From NCBI GenBank assembly GCA_000969725.1, contig JXSR01S004054.1: 48,373 bases of DNA; one strand, written 5' to 3'. Below the pieces are notes generated by a model. The model did no database searches. It was not told the origin of the DNA and worked only from the letters and a program-made list of their open reading frames with translations. Positions 29,504 through 39,800 of this stretch are shown in pieces. The position numbers and the translations under genes are program-made. Source of the DNA: Ophiothrix spiculata. Lineage: Eukaryota > Echinodermata > Ophiuroidea > Amphilepidida > Ophiotrichidae. Numbering within the stretch: position 1 is the stretch's first letter; every line of letters begins with the position of its first letter.

Positions 29504-29612
29504 CTGAGGTGCACATATGGAACATCATTCTAGTACATTTTATTAAACTTCTAGTACAAATTTTTGGTACTAAAATTGAACTAGAATACTGTTCCAAATG
29601 TGCACCACCTTA
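29504..29612. mobile_element. Small palindromic element (AGGTGCACAT ends)
   Basis: GAGGTGCACATATGGAACAT and AACTAGAATACTGTTCCAAA then TGTGCACCACCTTA give a near-continuous hairpin of about 109 bp, centred on TAGTACAAATTTTTGGTAC. Confidence 0.8.
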
Positions 29613-29861
29613 GTAATTTCATCCCAGATTGTGCTCAATTTTAACCAGGGCAGCCATAAATTTCTGTTCAGTGTTGTGCTATATCCGTGTCATGTTAATA
29701 AGTTGCCAGCTACTTGCAGGTTTTGAAGACATGACTTCTGCAACAACAGAATGCCGTGCCATTTCCTATTTGCGAAAAAAACACTGACCTTAGATTTTCA
29801 ATTAAGAGCTGACTATTTCTTTGGCCATTTTTGGATCTGTGAGTGACTGTAAAACTATAGC

Positions 29862-30185
29862 TTGAAAAACATCATAGGATTGTGTGCAGTTTATTTCATT
29901 ATCATGTACCATGATGGAATAAAATGCACACAAATAGGTGGATCTTGGGTCCAGTTCCTAGATTTAGAACGGAGATCCCGAACTTTGTACACCGGCATCG
30001 TCAACCATGGAGCTCAAATTGGGATATTCGGTTACGATTGGAGCGCTGAGTTTTGGTTGCGCTTAGAGACAAACCACACAATTAATTTTCGTTTATGTTA
30101 CACCAACCTGCATGCAAAGGGTATGTACATGTCTTCAATATGTGCACATTATGATGAATGCCATGCATCATTGACAACAGTTTGA
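29862..30185 (+). CDS. Possible small orphan protein, 107 codons
   Basis: One of the longer frames between WDR31 and COQ4 that lies outside a recognised repeat. The product starts MKNIIGLCAVYFIIMYHDGI, a hydrophobic stretch that could act as a weak signal peptide. It continues with aromatic-rich sequence (WVQFLDLERRSRTLYTGIVN, FGYDWSAEFWLRLE) containing several cysteines. I do not recognise a family. The start lacks supporting context and chance occurrence in AT-rich DNA is quite possible; the frame could also be an exon of an unseen gene or a transposon remnant. Confidence 0.2.
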   Translation: MKNIIGLCAVYFIIMYHDGIKCTQIGGSWVQFLDLERRSRTLYTGIVNHGAQIGIFGYDWSAEFWLRLETNHTINFRLCYTNLHAKGMYMSSICAHYDECHASLTTV

Positions 30186-30248
30186 TCCCCTTACCGGAAT
30201 AGAAATAACGGCGATTCGGTGATCTCTGCTCTAAAGTCACCTGATAAT

Positions 30249-30371
30249 CAGGGCTCATATTCATGGAACACGGCTAACTCTTGTTGGCTGCTAACTCTTT
30301 GTCTACCTGTCAAAATTTACAATTGATTGTTATACAACAGAGTTAGCGATGTTTCATGAATATGGGCCCTG
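30249..30371. mobile_element. Small palindromic element (CAGGGCTCATATTCATG ends)
   Basis: CAGGGCTCATATTCATGGAA and TTTCATGAATATGGGCCCTG are inverted ends of a 123-bp hairpin with GCTAACTC / GAGTTAGC inside. Confidence 0.85.
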
Positions 30372-30929
30372 AAGAGTATGGGCTTTCATTTTAGAACTTT
30401 TTATAATAAGCATAAATCTACGTAAAATTGTAAAATATGTCAAATAACTTTTTGTATTCATTTAATTGAAATGAAATCATGTTTCTACTTTTCTTTAAAG
30501 ACTGTGGTTACAGCCATTTATAGTCTTATCCTTCAGTTGTCAAAGATTATTTGTACTGCACACTGATCACCCGAAGGTCTCAAAGTGCTGCTGTGTCAGC
30601 CGCATCGCTCCACAGGAGGGTACGGATTGCTTATAGACACCAATCAAAGATCTACACTTGGTGAAACAATAGTTATTTTAAAATCTGTGCTGCCAAACCC
30701 TCTCATTCAGTTTAATTTTGCAACTCTTAAAAGCCTACCATGACTAAAATTAAAAGTCAAATTTTCACCTTTGATTTCTATAGACCTCTGGTGTGACAGC
30801 AAGTTTTTATTGATATTTTGGGATAACTTAACACACACTGTTTGACAAAAACTCTTGTGTGTTATGCACAGAACCTATAGCATTCACCTAATAATCAGGA
30901 ATTTATCATCTGGTTTTGTGTGTAACCTA
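30372..30929. other. Intergenic, nothing recognised
   Basis: AT-rich DNA. Confidence 0.35.
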
Positions 30930-31160
30930 TAATTTGATCAACACTAAATAGGCGGGAATTATAAGGCTTTTTCTTCATTAGCAAATAAACATAATCCCAG
31001 TTACATGTGCGCCGTAAATAATGATGCGCGAGTCACACGTGCAATGCGCACTGTGTCTCCTGCAGTTGTGCTGTGTCCAACTACGCACGCAATTATCTGT
31101 ATCAATTCACGATGTCCCCGTGAAGTGGCCCGCCTATTTGGTGCTGATCAAAGTATAGCT
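30930..31160. mobile_element. TIR element (ACTAAATAGGCGGG family), copy 1
   Basis: ATTTGATCAACACTAAATAG and GCGGGAATTATAAGG at the left; CCCGCCTATTTGGTGCTGAT and CAAAGTATAGC at the right. A left-end copy recurs at 34632-34700. The 64-codon frame at 31005-31199 runs through it and is not a gene. Confidence 0.7.
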
Positions 31161-31899
31161 GTTGGCAAGAAGTTTGTTATGCACATGACCTTAACCTAAA
31201 GTTTATGTGCTGAGCTGAGTATAACGCCATGTCTTGCCAAATAATATATCCTTGATGCTTAGAAAATTTATTTCATTTATTGCCAAAAACAGATGGAAAC
31301 ATCTTGCATTTTATCCTGAACTAACACACCCAAGTAAAATGTTGTTGGTTCTAACTGTTGGGTAGATGTTATTGGCCTTTTGCACGGTTTTGCCATTTTG
31401 GGGAGAGCCTCGACCTGGCTTGCGAGATGAATGGGAACCACTGAGCTATATGATGGGAACTTACATAATATTACGATTAAAAGTTCGATTCCCTCTTTAA
31501 AAACCACTGACCTTGCATGAAGTGAATACATCGTTATGTAACATACTAGTTTAATTGACTGTCAGACCGAGGATCTCCCCGCAAATGGCGGACCGTGCAA
31601 GTAGTGAATACCCAAAAAGCAAGGCTGGATCCTTGTAATGTCAATAAATGTATCACAATCCGTCTGCTTTAAGGGACCAGAGTCTCACAATCCGTAAAAA
31701 ATTGTTTTTATCATAACTTAAAAAACAATTAAGCAATATTCACAAAAGTATTCATTTAAGGAAATTTCACAGGGAATTATTATTGTGTTTAAAAACAAAC
31801 AAAACCTAGCCACAGACAAATCTTGGCCTTAGGAAACTCAGAAAGTTTACTTAGAGGTGTAGGTTCAGATCACATTCTCATCCTTCAGGGCTCAACCAG
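31161..31899. other. Intergenic, nothing recognised
   Basis: Contains a minus-strand frame of 84 codons (31277-31531) without a recognisable motif. Confidence 0.35.
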
Positions 31900-32058
31900 G
31901 GGCTGATTTCACTAACATTTAGCGATTGGTGGCTAACCCCGTTTTGATCACTAACTCAAATTTTTTTTTTAAATACTCACTATTTAGCGATCATATTTGG
32001 AGTTAGCAATCAAAAACGGGGTTAGCGACTATCGCTAAATGTATGTGAAATCAGCCCC
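31900..32058. mobile_element. Small palindromic element (GGGGCTGATTTCAC ends)
   Basis: GGGGCTGATTTCACTAACAT and TGTATGTGAAATCAGCCCC, with TTTAGCGAT, GCTAACCCCGTTTTGATC and mirrored GATC-like AAAAACGGGGTTAGC inside; about 159 bp, nearly a full hairpin. Confidence 0.88.
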
Positions 32059-32664
32059 AGATGTGGTATATTTTTTTGATGTCAAATTGAAGCTCATGTT
32101 TTTCTGATTACAAATCCAAAATTTCATATTCAAATTTTTTATAGGTTTGGAGATATGGCATAAAACATAAAATTGTAAACAAGATAAAACACAAAATATA
32201 TTCCAGAGGTCAAGGTCAATCAATTAAAAGTAAATAATACACATATTGAAATGGGATCCTATACCTTTATTATTAGTTTTCAAGCTATGGTAAAAACAAT
32301 TTGTGATACTCTGACCTCCTGTTATTCAACACCACACATATTTTTTAAATAAATGTTCTAAAATGAAAATTTGTACTTTACAAAATAGTGTTTAATGTTT
32401 TTCATAGATTATTTTTGTTCACGGAAAACAGGTGAAGCTGCAAAATTGTGGTCATGTCTGTTTGTGTAATGTTATCTTTGTGATTCCTTGAGATCAGTTC
32501 GGGAAAGCTTGTAATTCACGCACTGTAATTTACATGGTAAATGAAAACAGTTTTGAATTTTGTCTGCCAAAATTTTCCATTTTGTTGAAAAATTTGGAAA
32601 ACATTTTGAGAGATAGAATTTAAAAGCACATAGCTAAATTTGTACATGTAGAATAGTTAAATAA
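32059..32664. other. Intergenic, nothing recognised
   Basis: AT-rich DNA. Confidence 0.35.
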
Positions 32665-33018
32665 ATAATGAGGATTTATAGTGCGCAATGCCTCCCAGAT
32701 TTGTAATTCCATGCGGCCTCTGCGCACTTTGCAGGCGTTCACTGACCACTGTGGCCTAAGCAAGCTCTATTCCACACCAAGCATCATTTTAGGTTCTGCG
32801 ACAACCTGTAGGGGCGCTGAACCTTGAGCAGCCCACATAGGCACCATCGCTGCCCGCATCAGCTCCCCGAGTTTCGTACGGGTTACCACGAGACAATTAG
32901 CATTTAGTTCCTTGTCGAAGGGAATTTCAAGCACACTCAACTTTTGGCACCAGTGGGGATCAAACTCGGGACCTTCCGCACCACAAGCGCGCGCCTTACT
33001 GTTTGAGCTAACTTAACA
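32665..33018 (-). mobile_element. tRNA-derived SINE
   Basis: Read on the minus strand, the 5' end has TTAGCTCAAACAGTAAGGCG (box A-like), an anticodon-arm-like GCGCTTGTGGTGCG and GGTCCCGAGTTTGATCCCC (box B-like). About 280 bp of GC-richer body follows, and a 3' tail ending in CATTGCGCACTATAAATCC. The tail is shared with fragments at 28060-28140 and 15566-15600, as expected for SINE/LINE tail sharing. No target duplication was resolved. Confidence 0.75.
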
Positions 33019-33713
33019 GCACATAGTGACCATTTAACATGAAAATGTTTTCACATATTCTAAGATTGCTCCAAATATTGATTTAAAGTTGAAAGTAAAT
33101 GAATTCATATACTGTTCAATACATGATATGGTATATGGATTCATTGACAGTATGTGAACTATGAGCTTTCCCAAACTGAGATTAATATTACAAGAATTGT
33201 CCAAAAATAACTTGATAGTACTTTTATGTGTGATTTTGAAAGTTGAATTAAGTTGTTGATGAATTCAAGGGTAAATTCAATAACCAATTGTATTTTAGAG
33301 TATGGTTAAAGGGCCTGGTATTTTGACTTTAGCAAAGTCTTAATCATAGGTGTAAAGAGTGTTTATGTAAAATTGTATTTTGCATAAACACTTTGTTCAT
33401 ACTGCACATTTCGTTTCAGCACACATAAAAATATGGATAGTATGCTTAAAACCAAATCTTTGAATTGTCATCACTTAACATGTTGATATTTATTTATTGC
33501 TAAATAGAAATATTCTGCTTCACAAACATAAGATGTGTCATTGTTTGTTTGTTTCGTCTGCAGCACTTGAAAACCAGGGTTAAGTGTGAGACATGCTTAG
33601 TCATTTTTGTAGTCATTCAGAATTTTTCATATGGTGTAAATTATTTTACCATGATGTAAAATTTAATTCTGAATGATCGTTTCCATCTAAATATTCGACA
33701 TCATGCTAAATGC
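33019..33713. other. Intergenic, with short hairpins
   Basis: A 16-bp stem with one mismatch (AGTGTTTATGTAAAAT / ATTTTGCATAAACACT) lies at 33358-33393. A looser one (CATTCAGAATT / AATTCTGAATG) lies at about 33613-33676. No gene seen. Confidence 0.5.
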
Positions 33714-34032
33714 TTAACTCTTTCACTTCGGAATAATATTTTCACTATCTGACCTATTTTGCCGAAAAGCCTCTCTGAGCGGCTCACAGAGACTTAACTT
33801 CAGTATAGCATGCGATAATTATAACGCACCAGGGTTGTTCTCTTTACTAATCAGAATGATGGCGCTAGGTAGGTCTTCATTTTAACTGCTTGCTTGCGAA
33901 TTTTTAACCAATTTGGGCTTGTAGTTTTATTTTTAGAGCTATTTGAACACAATGTGTCAAATTAGAAATTCCGACAAATCGTGCACGCTTTTGCGAGTCG
34001 ATGTGAACGGCTTGCCGGAGTGAAAGAGTTAA
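33714..34032. mobile_element. TIR element (TTAACTCTTTCACTTCGG ends)
   Basis: TTAACTCTTTCACTTCGG and CCGGAGTGAAAGAGTTAA are inverted ends of a 319-bp element; non-coding. Confidence 0.82.
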
Positions 34033-34631
34033 AATGAACATTTTATCACAAAGTGCTTATTGGTGTGTAGATATTTGAATAATAGATTTGACATTGATTG
34101 ATTTCTGCCACTTCTGTTTTAGTAAGTTTATCTATCCTGAGATGGTAACATATTATAAATAAAATAATAAAATTGTACACCATGTGAAAAAAGAGCAAAA
34201 ATGTTCATTTAGAATGCAATTTACACCATAGTAGGAAATGAACACCACATGAAAAATTCTAAAAAAAGTACATCTCACGCCTTAAAAACATCAATACCAT
34301 AGAGACTCAATGCACGGCACATGATAACATCATGTTTTGCTCCTACACATGGTCTTTAACGCAAAATTAACAGATCTAATTTTCTGAACTGATGATAAAA
34401 TTCATTCATTATCAATTAGTCCTGATAATAATTTGTCACAATTTCTCGGCTACAAAATCATGTAAAAGTAAATTAGCAACTAGGAAAATGTGCCATACAT
34501 TGAATGTCTATAAAAATTGAATCTCAACTCTTCCCAGTCATCAAGACTTTGGATCAAAATATTCTTTTTCTTGAAAGTTCAATTTTTCTAAAGCAAAGTG
34601 CATAATGCATGTATTTTGTGTAAAAGCCTAC
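34033..34631. other. Intergenic, nothing firmly recognised
   Basis: AT-rich. ACACCATG(T)GAAAAA and ACACCA(C)ATGAAAAATTC phrases near 34180 and 34245 hint at an old repeat. Confidence 0.35.
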
Positions 34632-34700
34632 CTTTATACTTTGATCTACACTAAATAGGCGGGAATTATGAGGCTTTTCTTCATCCGAAGTAAACATAAT
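34632..34700. repeat. ACTAAATAGGCGGG family, end fragment
   Basis: TTATACTTTGATCTACACTA and AATAGGCGGGAATTATGAGG then AAACATAATCCCA match the left end of 30930-31160. Confidence 0.75.
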
Positions 34701-34787
34701 CCCACACAGATACCATAACCTTTAAAATTGGAAAAAGTTGAAAAATTGAGCTTTATCATGAGTCATGAACATTGACACCTAAGTAAG

Positions 34788-35145
34788 GGTCGACCGATGG
34801 GGTCACCATTAACTCTGGTCAAAGACAAACGATTTAAAACCTTAATCTTTGAAATCACATAAAGTTGACAATTTGACCTTTCTTTTGACCTTAGACCCCG
34901 AGACAAATCGAGCGATGGGGTCAGCATTGACGCATTTGACCGCTGGTTCAAGACAAACAATATGACACCTTAAACATTAAAATCGAACAAAGTTGAAAAT
35001 TTGACCTTTGACCCCCAACAAAACGTCAGGTGACGGGGTCACACCTTTGACCCTCGAGAAAAGGTCGGGCGATGGGGTCACCATTGACACTTTTGATCGT
35101 TGGTCCAAGACAAACAATTTGACACCTTAACCTTTACAATTTGAC
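34788..35145. repeat. AGGTCA/TGACCT-rich repeat, array 2
   Basis: GGTCGACCGATGGGGTCACC, CAATTTGACCTTTCTTTTGA, TTGACCTTTGACCCC and GGTTCAAGACAAACAA recur in about three cycles. It is the reverse-oriented relative of 2289-2512. Confidence 0.7.
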
Positions 35146-36039
35146 AAAGATGTCTATGAAATTTCTTTAAAAAACCTAATTTTTGGTCAAATTTCTTGAT
35201 TTTCATAATTAAAAGTAGTAAATTTTATTTAATTTTTTCAACCCATTCTTGGTTGTTGACTTGGGTGTTATTGTTCATTGTAAATGGCTTAAATAAGGAT
35301 CAAATTTACACATAAGGTTGTATTTTTTGTTAATCCTGACCAGGCTTTACGGTCACCCAAAAATCAGCGGACAAATTGTCCTTCCGTTACCGTCCTTCCG
35401 TGACCATGATCCCTTCGCATTTCGCATTGTTAAAAGATAACCGTAGGGAATATTTTGATGTGGAATGTGGCAAACTATTGCAGAAACACCAAGAAATGCA
35501 TTTAGTAACTTTGAAATAAAATTTCTTCATAAATTTCATAAAAATTTTCAAAAATGTACTCAAGGTTAAAAACCATGTCCATTTTGCTGTCCTTCCGTGA
35601 CCAACCTCATTATTATGCATATTTTGCGACAGAGGAATTTTTATGAAAAAATTCATGTTGAATATGAATGCTTTCAGGTATACTAAACTAAATATGGAAT
35701 TAGTTTTATTTTATCCAATTCAATTTTGGCAATGTATGTGTTTGAAAAAATCTGTGATTGTCCTTCCGTTACCGTGAATGCCCCTTGACATATTGGAGCT
35801 GGGACTTGCTTGGAGATTCGACACTTGAAAATGCCCTGTCCTGCAGGGATGTGGGTAGAAAATGGCAGTTAATTTATCCGCTTAAAGGGAACAAATTTGG
35901 TAGATTGCTAGTGTCCAGGGGCCAGAGAAACAACTGACAAGCACATACACCTGTAACAGAAAATGGTAGATTGAAACTGACTGGTTGCATGTATAGGCAA
36001 ATGTACATATATGACAGACAGCTCAATGTTGAGCTCTCC
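35146..36039. other. Intergenic, with dispersed GTCCTTCCGTTACCG motif
   Basis: TCCTTCCGT(T/G)ACC occurs at about 35380, 35392, 35590 and 35760 and may outline an unidentified repeat. The minus-strand frames here (up to 89 codons) have no recognisable motif. Confidence 0.4.
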
Positions 36040-36350
36040 CTATAGACGAATCCTACAAAGCAACAATTAACCGCTATCATGACTTTAATAAGTTCAAGTT
36101 CTTTCCACAAGTATCACGACATTGAAAACATTTATTTTTCCCTAAAGCTTTCTTTTTTAATGCAAGTGAATTTACTAGTTTTTACAACCAAAGACTTCCA
36201 AGAAAAGCCATGAAAATTAACACCGATCCGCACAAACAACGTATAAGGTATACAAAAGTGGCCCCCGATGGCCCCCTTCAATGTCCGTTGCAACAGGCGA
36301 CACATGGTTGAGACAAATCAACATGCGCGGTCGGATTCGTCTATAGGATC
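36040..36350. mobile_element. Possible TIR element (CCTATAGACGAATCC ends)
   Basis: CCTATAGACGAATCC at the left and GGATTCGTCTATAGG at the right are a perfect 15-bp inverted pair about 310 bp apart, downstream of the COQ4 stop. Confidence 0.55.
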
Positions 36351-36680
36351 ACAACAGTGTTTCCTGCAGAAAAATGGCAGCTTTTAAGCTGATTTCAGTT
36401 TTTTGTACCTTCTAAAGAGTCATATTTTCTGCTTTTTGTGTTAGGGTATTTTGTCACTATTTCCAGGGTTTTTTTCATCGCAAAACTCTCAATTTTATCC
36501 AACTTCAAATATTTTATGTGAAGATACCAAGATACAAAGATCTTGAAAATAGTGACTCAATACTTTCTGTCAGCCACAATAAAGAATTTGATTAGAACTC
36601 CCTTCAATGACCACACCGGGAATCCAACTTGAGTCCAATGATACTGACCCTCTGTTGCTCCTCAGTGAAATTTACTGTCA

Positions 36681-36840
36681 TCAAGTTTTGTGTTCAAATG
36701 GTATCAAACTTAATTCTTTTCTGAGTCCATCAAATGAGTCTTCCCATCGTTGTTCATAATACACATTAAGAAGAAACCGACATGATACTGCATTCTTCAA
36801 AACCCATGGTAGATAGTCTTGAACAAGCTTCCTATGTTTG
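36681..36840 (-). CDS. COQ4: COQ4 last coding exon
   Basis: Acceptor (minus strand) TTTGTTTGTAG. Its first base completes Asn with the previous exon's AA. Encodes [40 protein letters not shown] and [12 protein letters not shown] then TGA. The frame is short and has no start codon, so it shows up only by homology. Confidence 0.93.
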
Positions 36841-39800
36841 CTACAAACAAAAAAGTGACAAAAAGAAGACTTAAAAGTTAAATACCAACATACTTTAAAA
36901 TCTCGATATAGTGCACCTCATGTTTCGCTCATAAACGTGTTCCTTACCACAATACCAACAGGTAGACATCACTAATCAGATGTTAAAATGAAAGTTACAT
37001 TCGTTATATATCAGACACAGGCAATCAATTTCATATCTTTTAAACCATATAAAAAATATGGCACAAAATCGCAACTGGGAAAAGGGGCACTATATTGAGA
37101 TTTTAAAGTAATTGTATATGTAGTATAATGGGGTATATTCATTTCTGATAATCAGGTTTAAGAAAGCAGATTTTGGAAGAGCAATAAAAAGAAGGAAGTG
37201 GCTATAGACACTAGGATCGTGCACCTCGCCCAAAATGGCTATAGACACGATGATCAGGTGTGAGAAACTGAATGGCTATGGAGCCGAAGCTCACTGATGG
37301 TCAAGGGGATGGCAACAAAAATGGAGGAAGCAGGAAGGTGACTTGCATTGACTGATAATATAACAACCGGGAGAGTTTCTGATGTTATTCAGAATGTCAA
37401 CTTGAAGTTGCCTTTTTGTCCTTTGGTCTGTCATGTCCGTGGCAGACCAAAGGAGAGGAGTAAAACAAACAAGAGGAAGAAAATAATGGGGAGCAAAGTT
37501 GTGATATTACCAATGTAAGCCGCCTCCCTCTCTTCCACTATTTTTGTTGCCATCCCCTTGAGCATCAGTGAGTATCGGCTCCATAGCATGATAGCCATTC
37601 ACTTTCCCACACCCGATCATCGTGTCTATAGCCATTTTGGGCGAGGTTATTGACACGATCATCGTGTCTATAGCCATTTTGGGCGAGGTTATTGACACGA
37701 TCATCGTGTCTATAGCCATTTTGGGCGAGGTTATTGACACGATCATCATGTCAATATCCTCGGCCTAAAAAGAAAGGGGAAGAAAAGATCCCATCGAAAC
37801 CATAAATCTAAAACCAAGCCTAAAATCAGAGATGCTAGTTTTCTGCTTTTAATTCCCACTATTCTGCAATAAGATATAAATACGAGATTCCAGGTTCTTT
37901 GCTTCAACACCAGAGGGTGATTTAAGCCCTTCCCATAACACACAGCAACATATCAGTAGACCCCATGGAATGTTAACCAAGGTCACTCCACTACTGCATT
38001 CATTTGTATGGTAAACAGTTTGAATTTACTCTATTTCAAACTGTATTTTGGGAATGAAAAACTCTGTCCAACTCAGGTTTGTTTGCATTGATATCAAGCT
38101 GTGATTATCCTCTTTCTGAAGGTCCTTTTCATTCACAGTTGGACAAAATAATAAATTTTCTATAGCAAATTTTCCATCAGTAGTTTTACATATAAGTCTA
38201 TGCAGTTGGTTCACTCAGTAAGCTGTTTGTAAGCTGTGGAAGAGACAGTTTGAATTGTATGATGGGAAGGGCTTAAATCAACCTCTGCTTCAACACACTG
38301 ATATTTGAGGATGAGGATACTAATTCAAGGATTTTGGGTTATCAGGTTACCAAATAAATGCACTGCCTGACAGAGCTGCAAAACAAAGTCAATCTGGAGT
38401 ATAAAACCCGGGGGGGGGGGGGTACTTAGTACAAAAGGGGTTATGGGGACGTGCTGCAAATTCGGGTAAACTCATGGTTCTCTGGTATTTCAATCGGTCC
38501 TTTTTCTTTGCAAAATGTGGTATATTGATGGGTTCATTTTTCAAAATTGGCGCAAATTTTGGTATATTCTTCTCAAATCTTATGTGATAATTTTGCCAAA
38601 ATAGTGCAAATTTGGGCAGAACAAATGTAAAAATTTGACTCAAAATTTGGGAGATTTGGTATATGGATGGGCACTTTTTCTTGAAACTGGTATTTAGATG
38701 GGTGGCTTTTCAATTTTCCAAGAGGCACGTCCCTATCCAAACCAAATTTGACTACCCCCCTCCGGGTATAAAACCAGTGTTACGATCACTTACTTGACAG
38801 ATTTCAACCTCAATGGCCCAAACACAGCTCCTAACGCACACATGGGTAACCCGGTCTGTATCATTTCAAACCATTTCACTGCAATCTCTCCGAGCATTGT
38901 AGTAGGCATTCCTAGTAATGTATGATTGAGGTCATGAACTTCACGATAGCGCTGCATTACGTAAGCTAGGTCTGGGTCATCCACAAAACTCACATCAACA
39001 CGCGAGTCTGAGGTAATTCTCTGTCCAAAGAAAAAACAGAATCAGTTATGCATTATGCAAATCACACATCTTACCTTCATCCCACAAAATCTCATAATAT
39101 CACATTTCAGAAAAATTGTAAAAATTTCTGAGTCAAGATACACATTGCTAAAATGTTGAATAGATTACTTCAGCATACCCTACAATGCAAGTTGAAGGAA
39201 CTGTTAATGTGTGATCGACCATATATCTATGTTGTGCGCAGTGATGTCATAGCGTACAACAGATATATGTGTCCCTTCATATCTAAAGGTACCTTAAGGT
39301 CGGCATAGTAAATTACGAGATACGGGCCTGAAGCTATAAGCATAGTCAAAAATCACTACCAAGGTCGAATTTCTAATTTCATCAGAAACGTTACCTTTGA
39401 AGTGTATTCTACCATATTAATCAAGTTGTAACATCCAAAACATAAGACAAATGTTTTAAAGAAACGAGATAAAAAAAAACCCAGAAACTTTAAACTCGAT
39501 TTTCTCAGAACTATAGTTTTCTGAATCAGCCCGGTGCACTTTACCAATTCGCTGACAAAGTGTGACATCAAAATCAATAGTTGCCAAGTAACTGGTTCAC
39601 GCTTATTGCAATTTGAACCACGATCAAAATGATCACAACACATACTCAATGGGTAGCCAACTGAGCGTGAACAAAGCGTGAACCAGTAACCAGGATATGA
39701 CGTTTGAACTTTGTCAGCGAATTTGGATGTAACTTTGCTTAATTTATAATTTTCAGATGAGACCAAAAAAATCAATTTTCATTTTGAAACCCTTAATTTA

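Noticed and set aside
31005-31199. 64-codon frame with many Cys/Arg
   Set aside because: It runs through the TIR element at 30930-31160 and into its flank, and shows no recognisable family.
37507-37749. Repetitive protein [14 protein letters not shown]
   Set aside because: By-product of the 42-bp tandem repeat, whose length is a multiple of three, in a foldback element.
39356-39775. 139-codon minus-strand frame
   Set aside because: It covers the nested inverted-repeat layers in a COQ4 intron; no domain seen.
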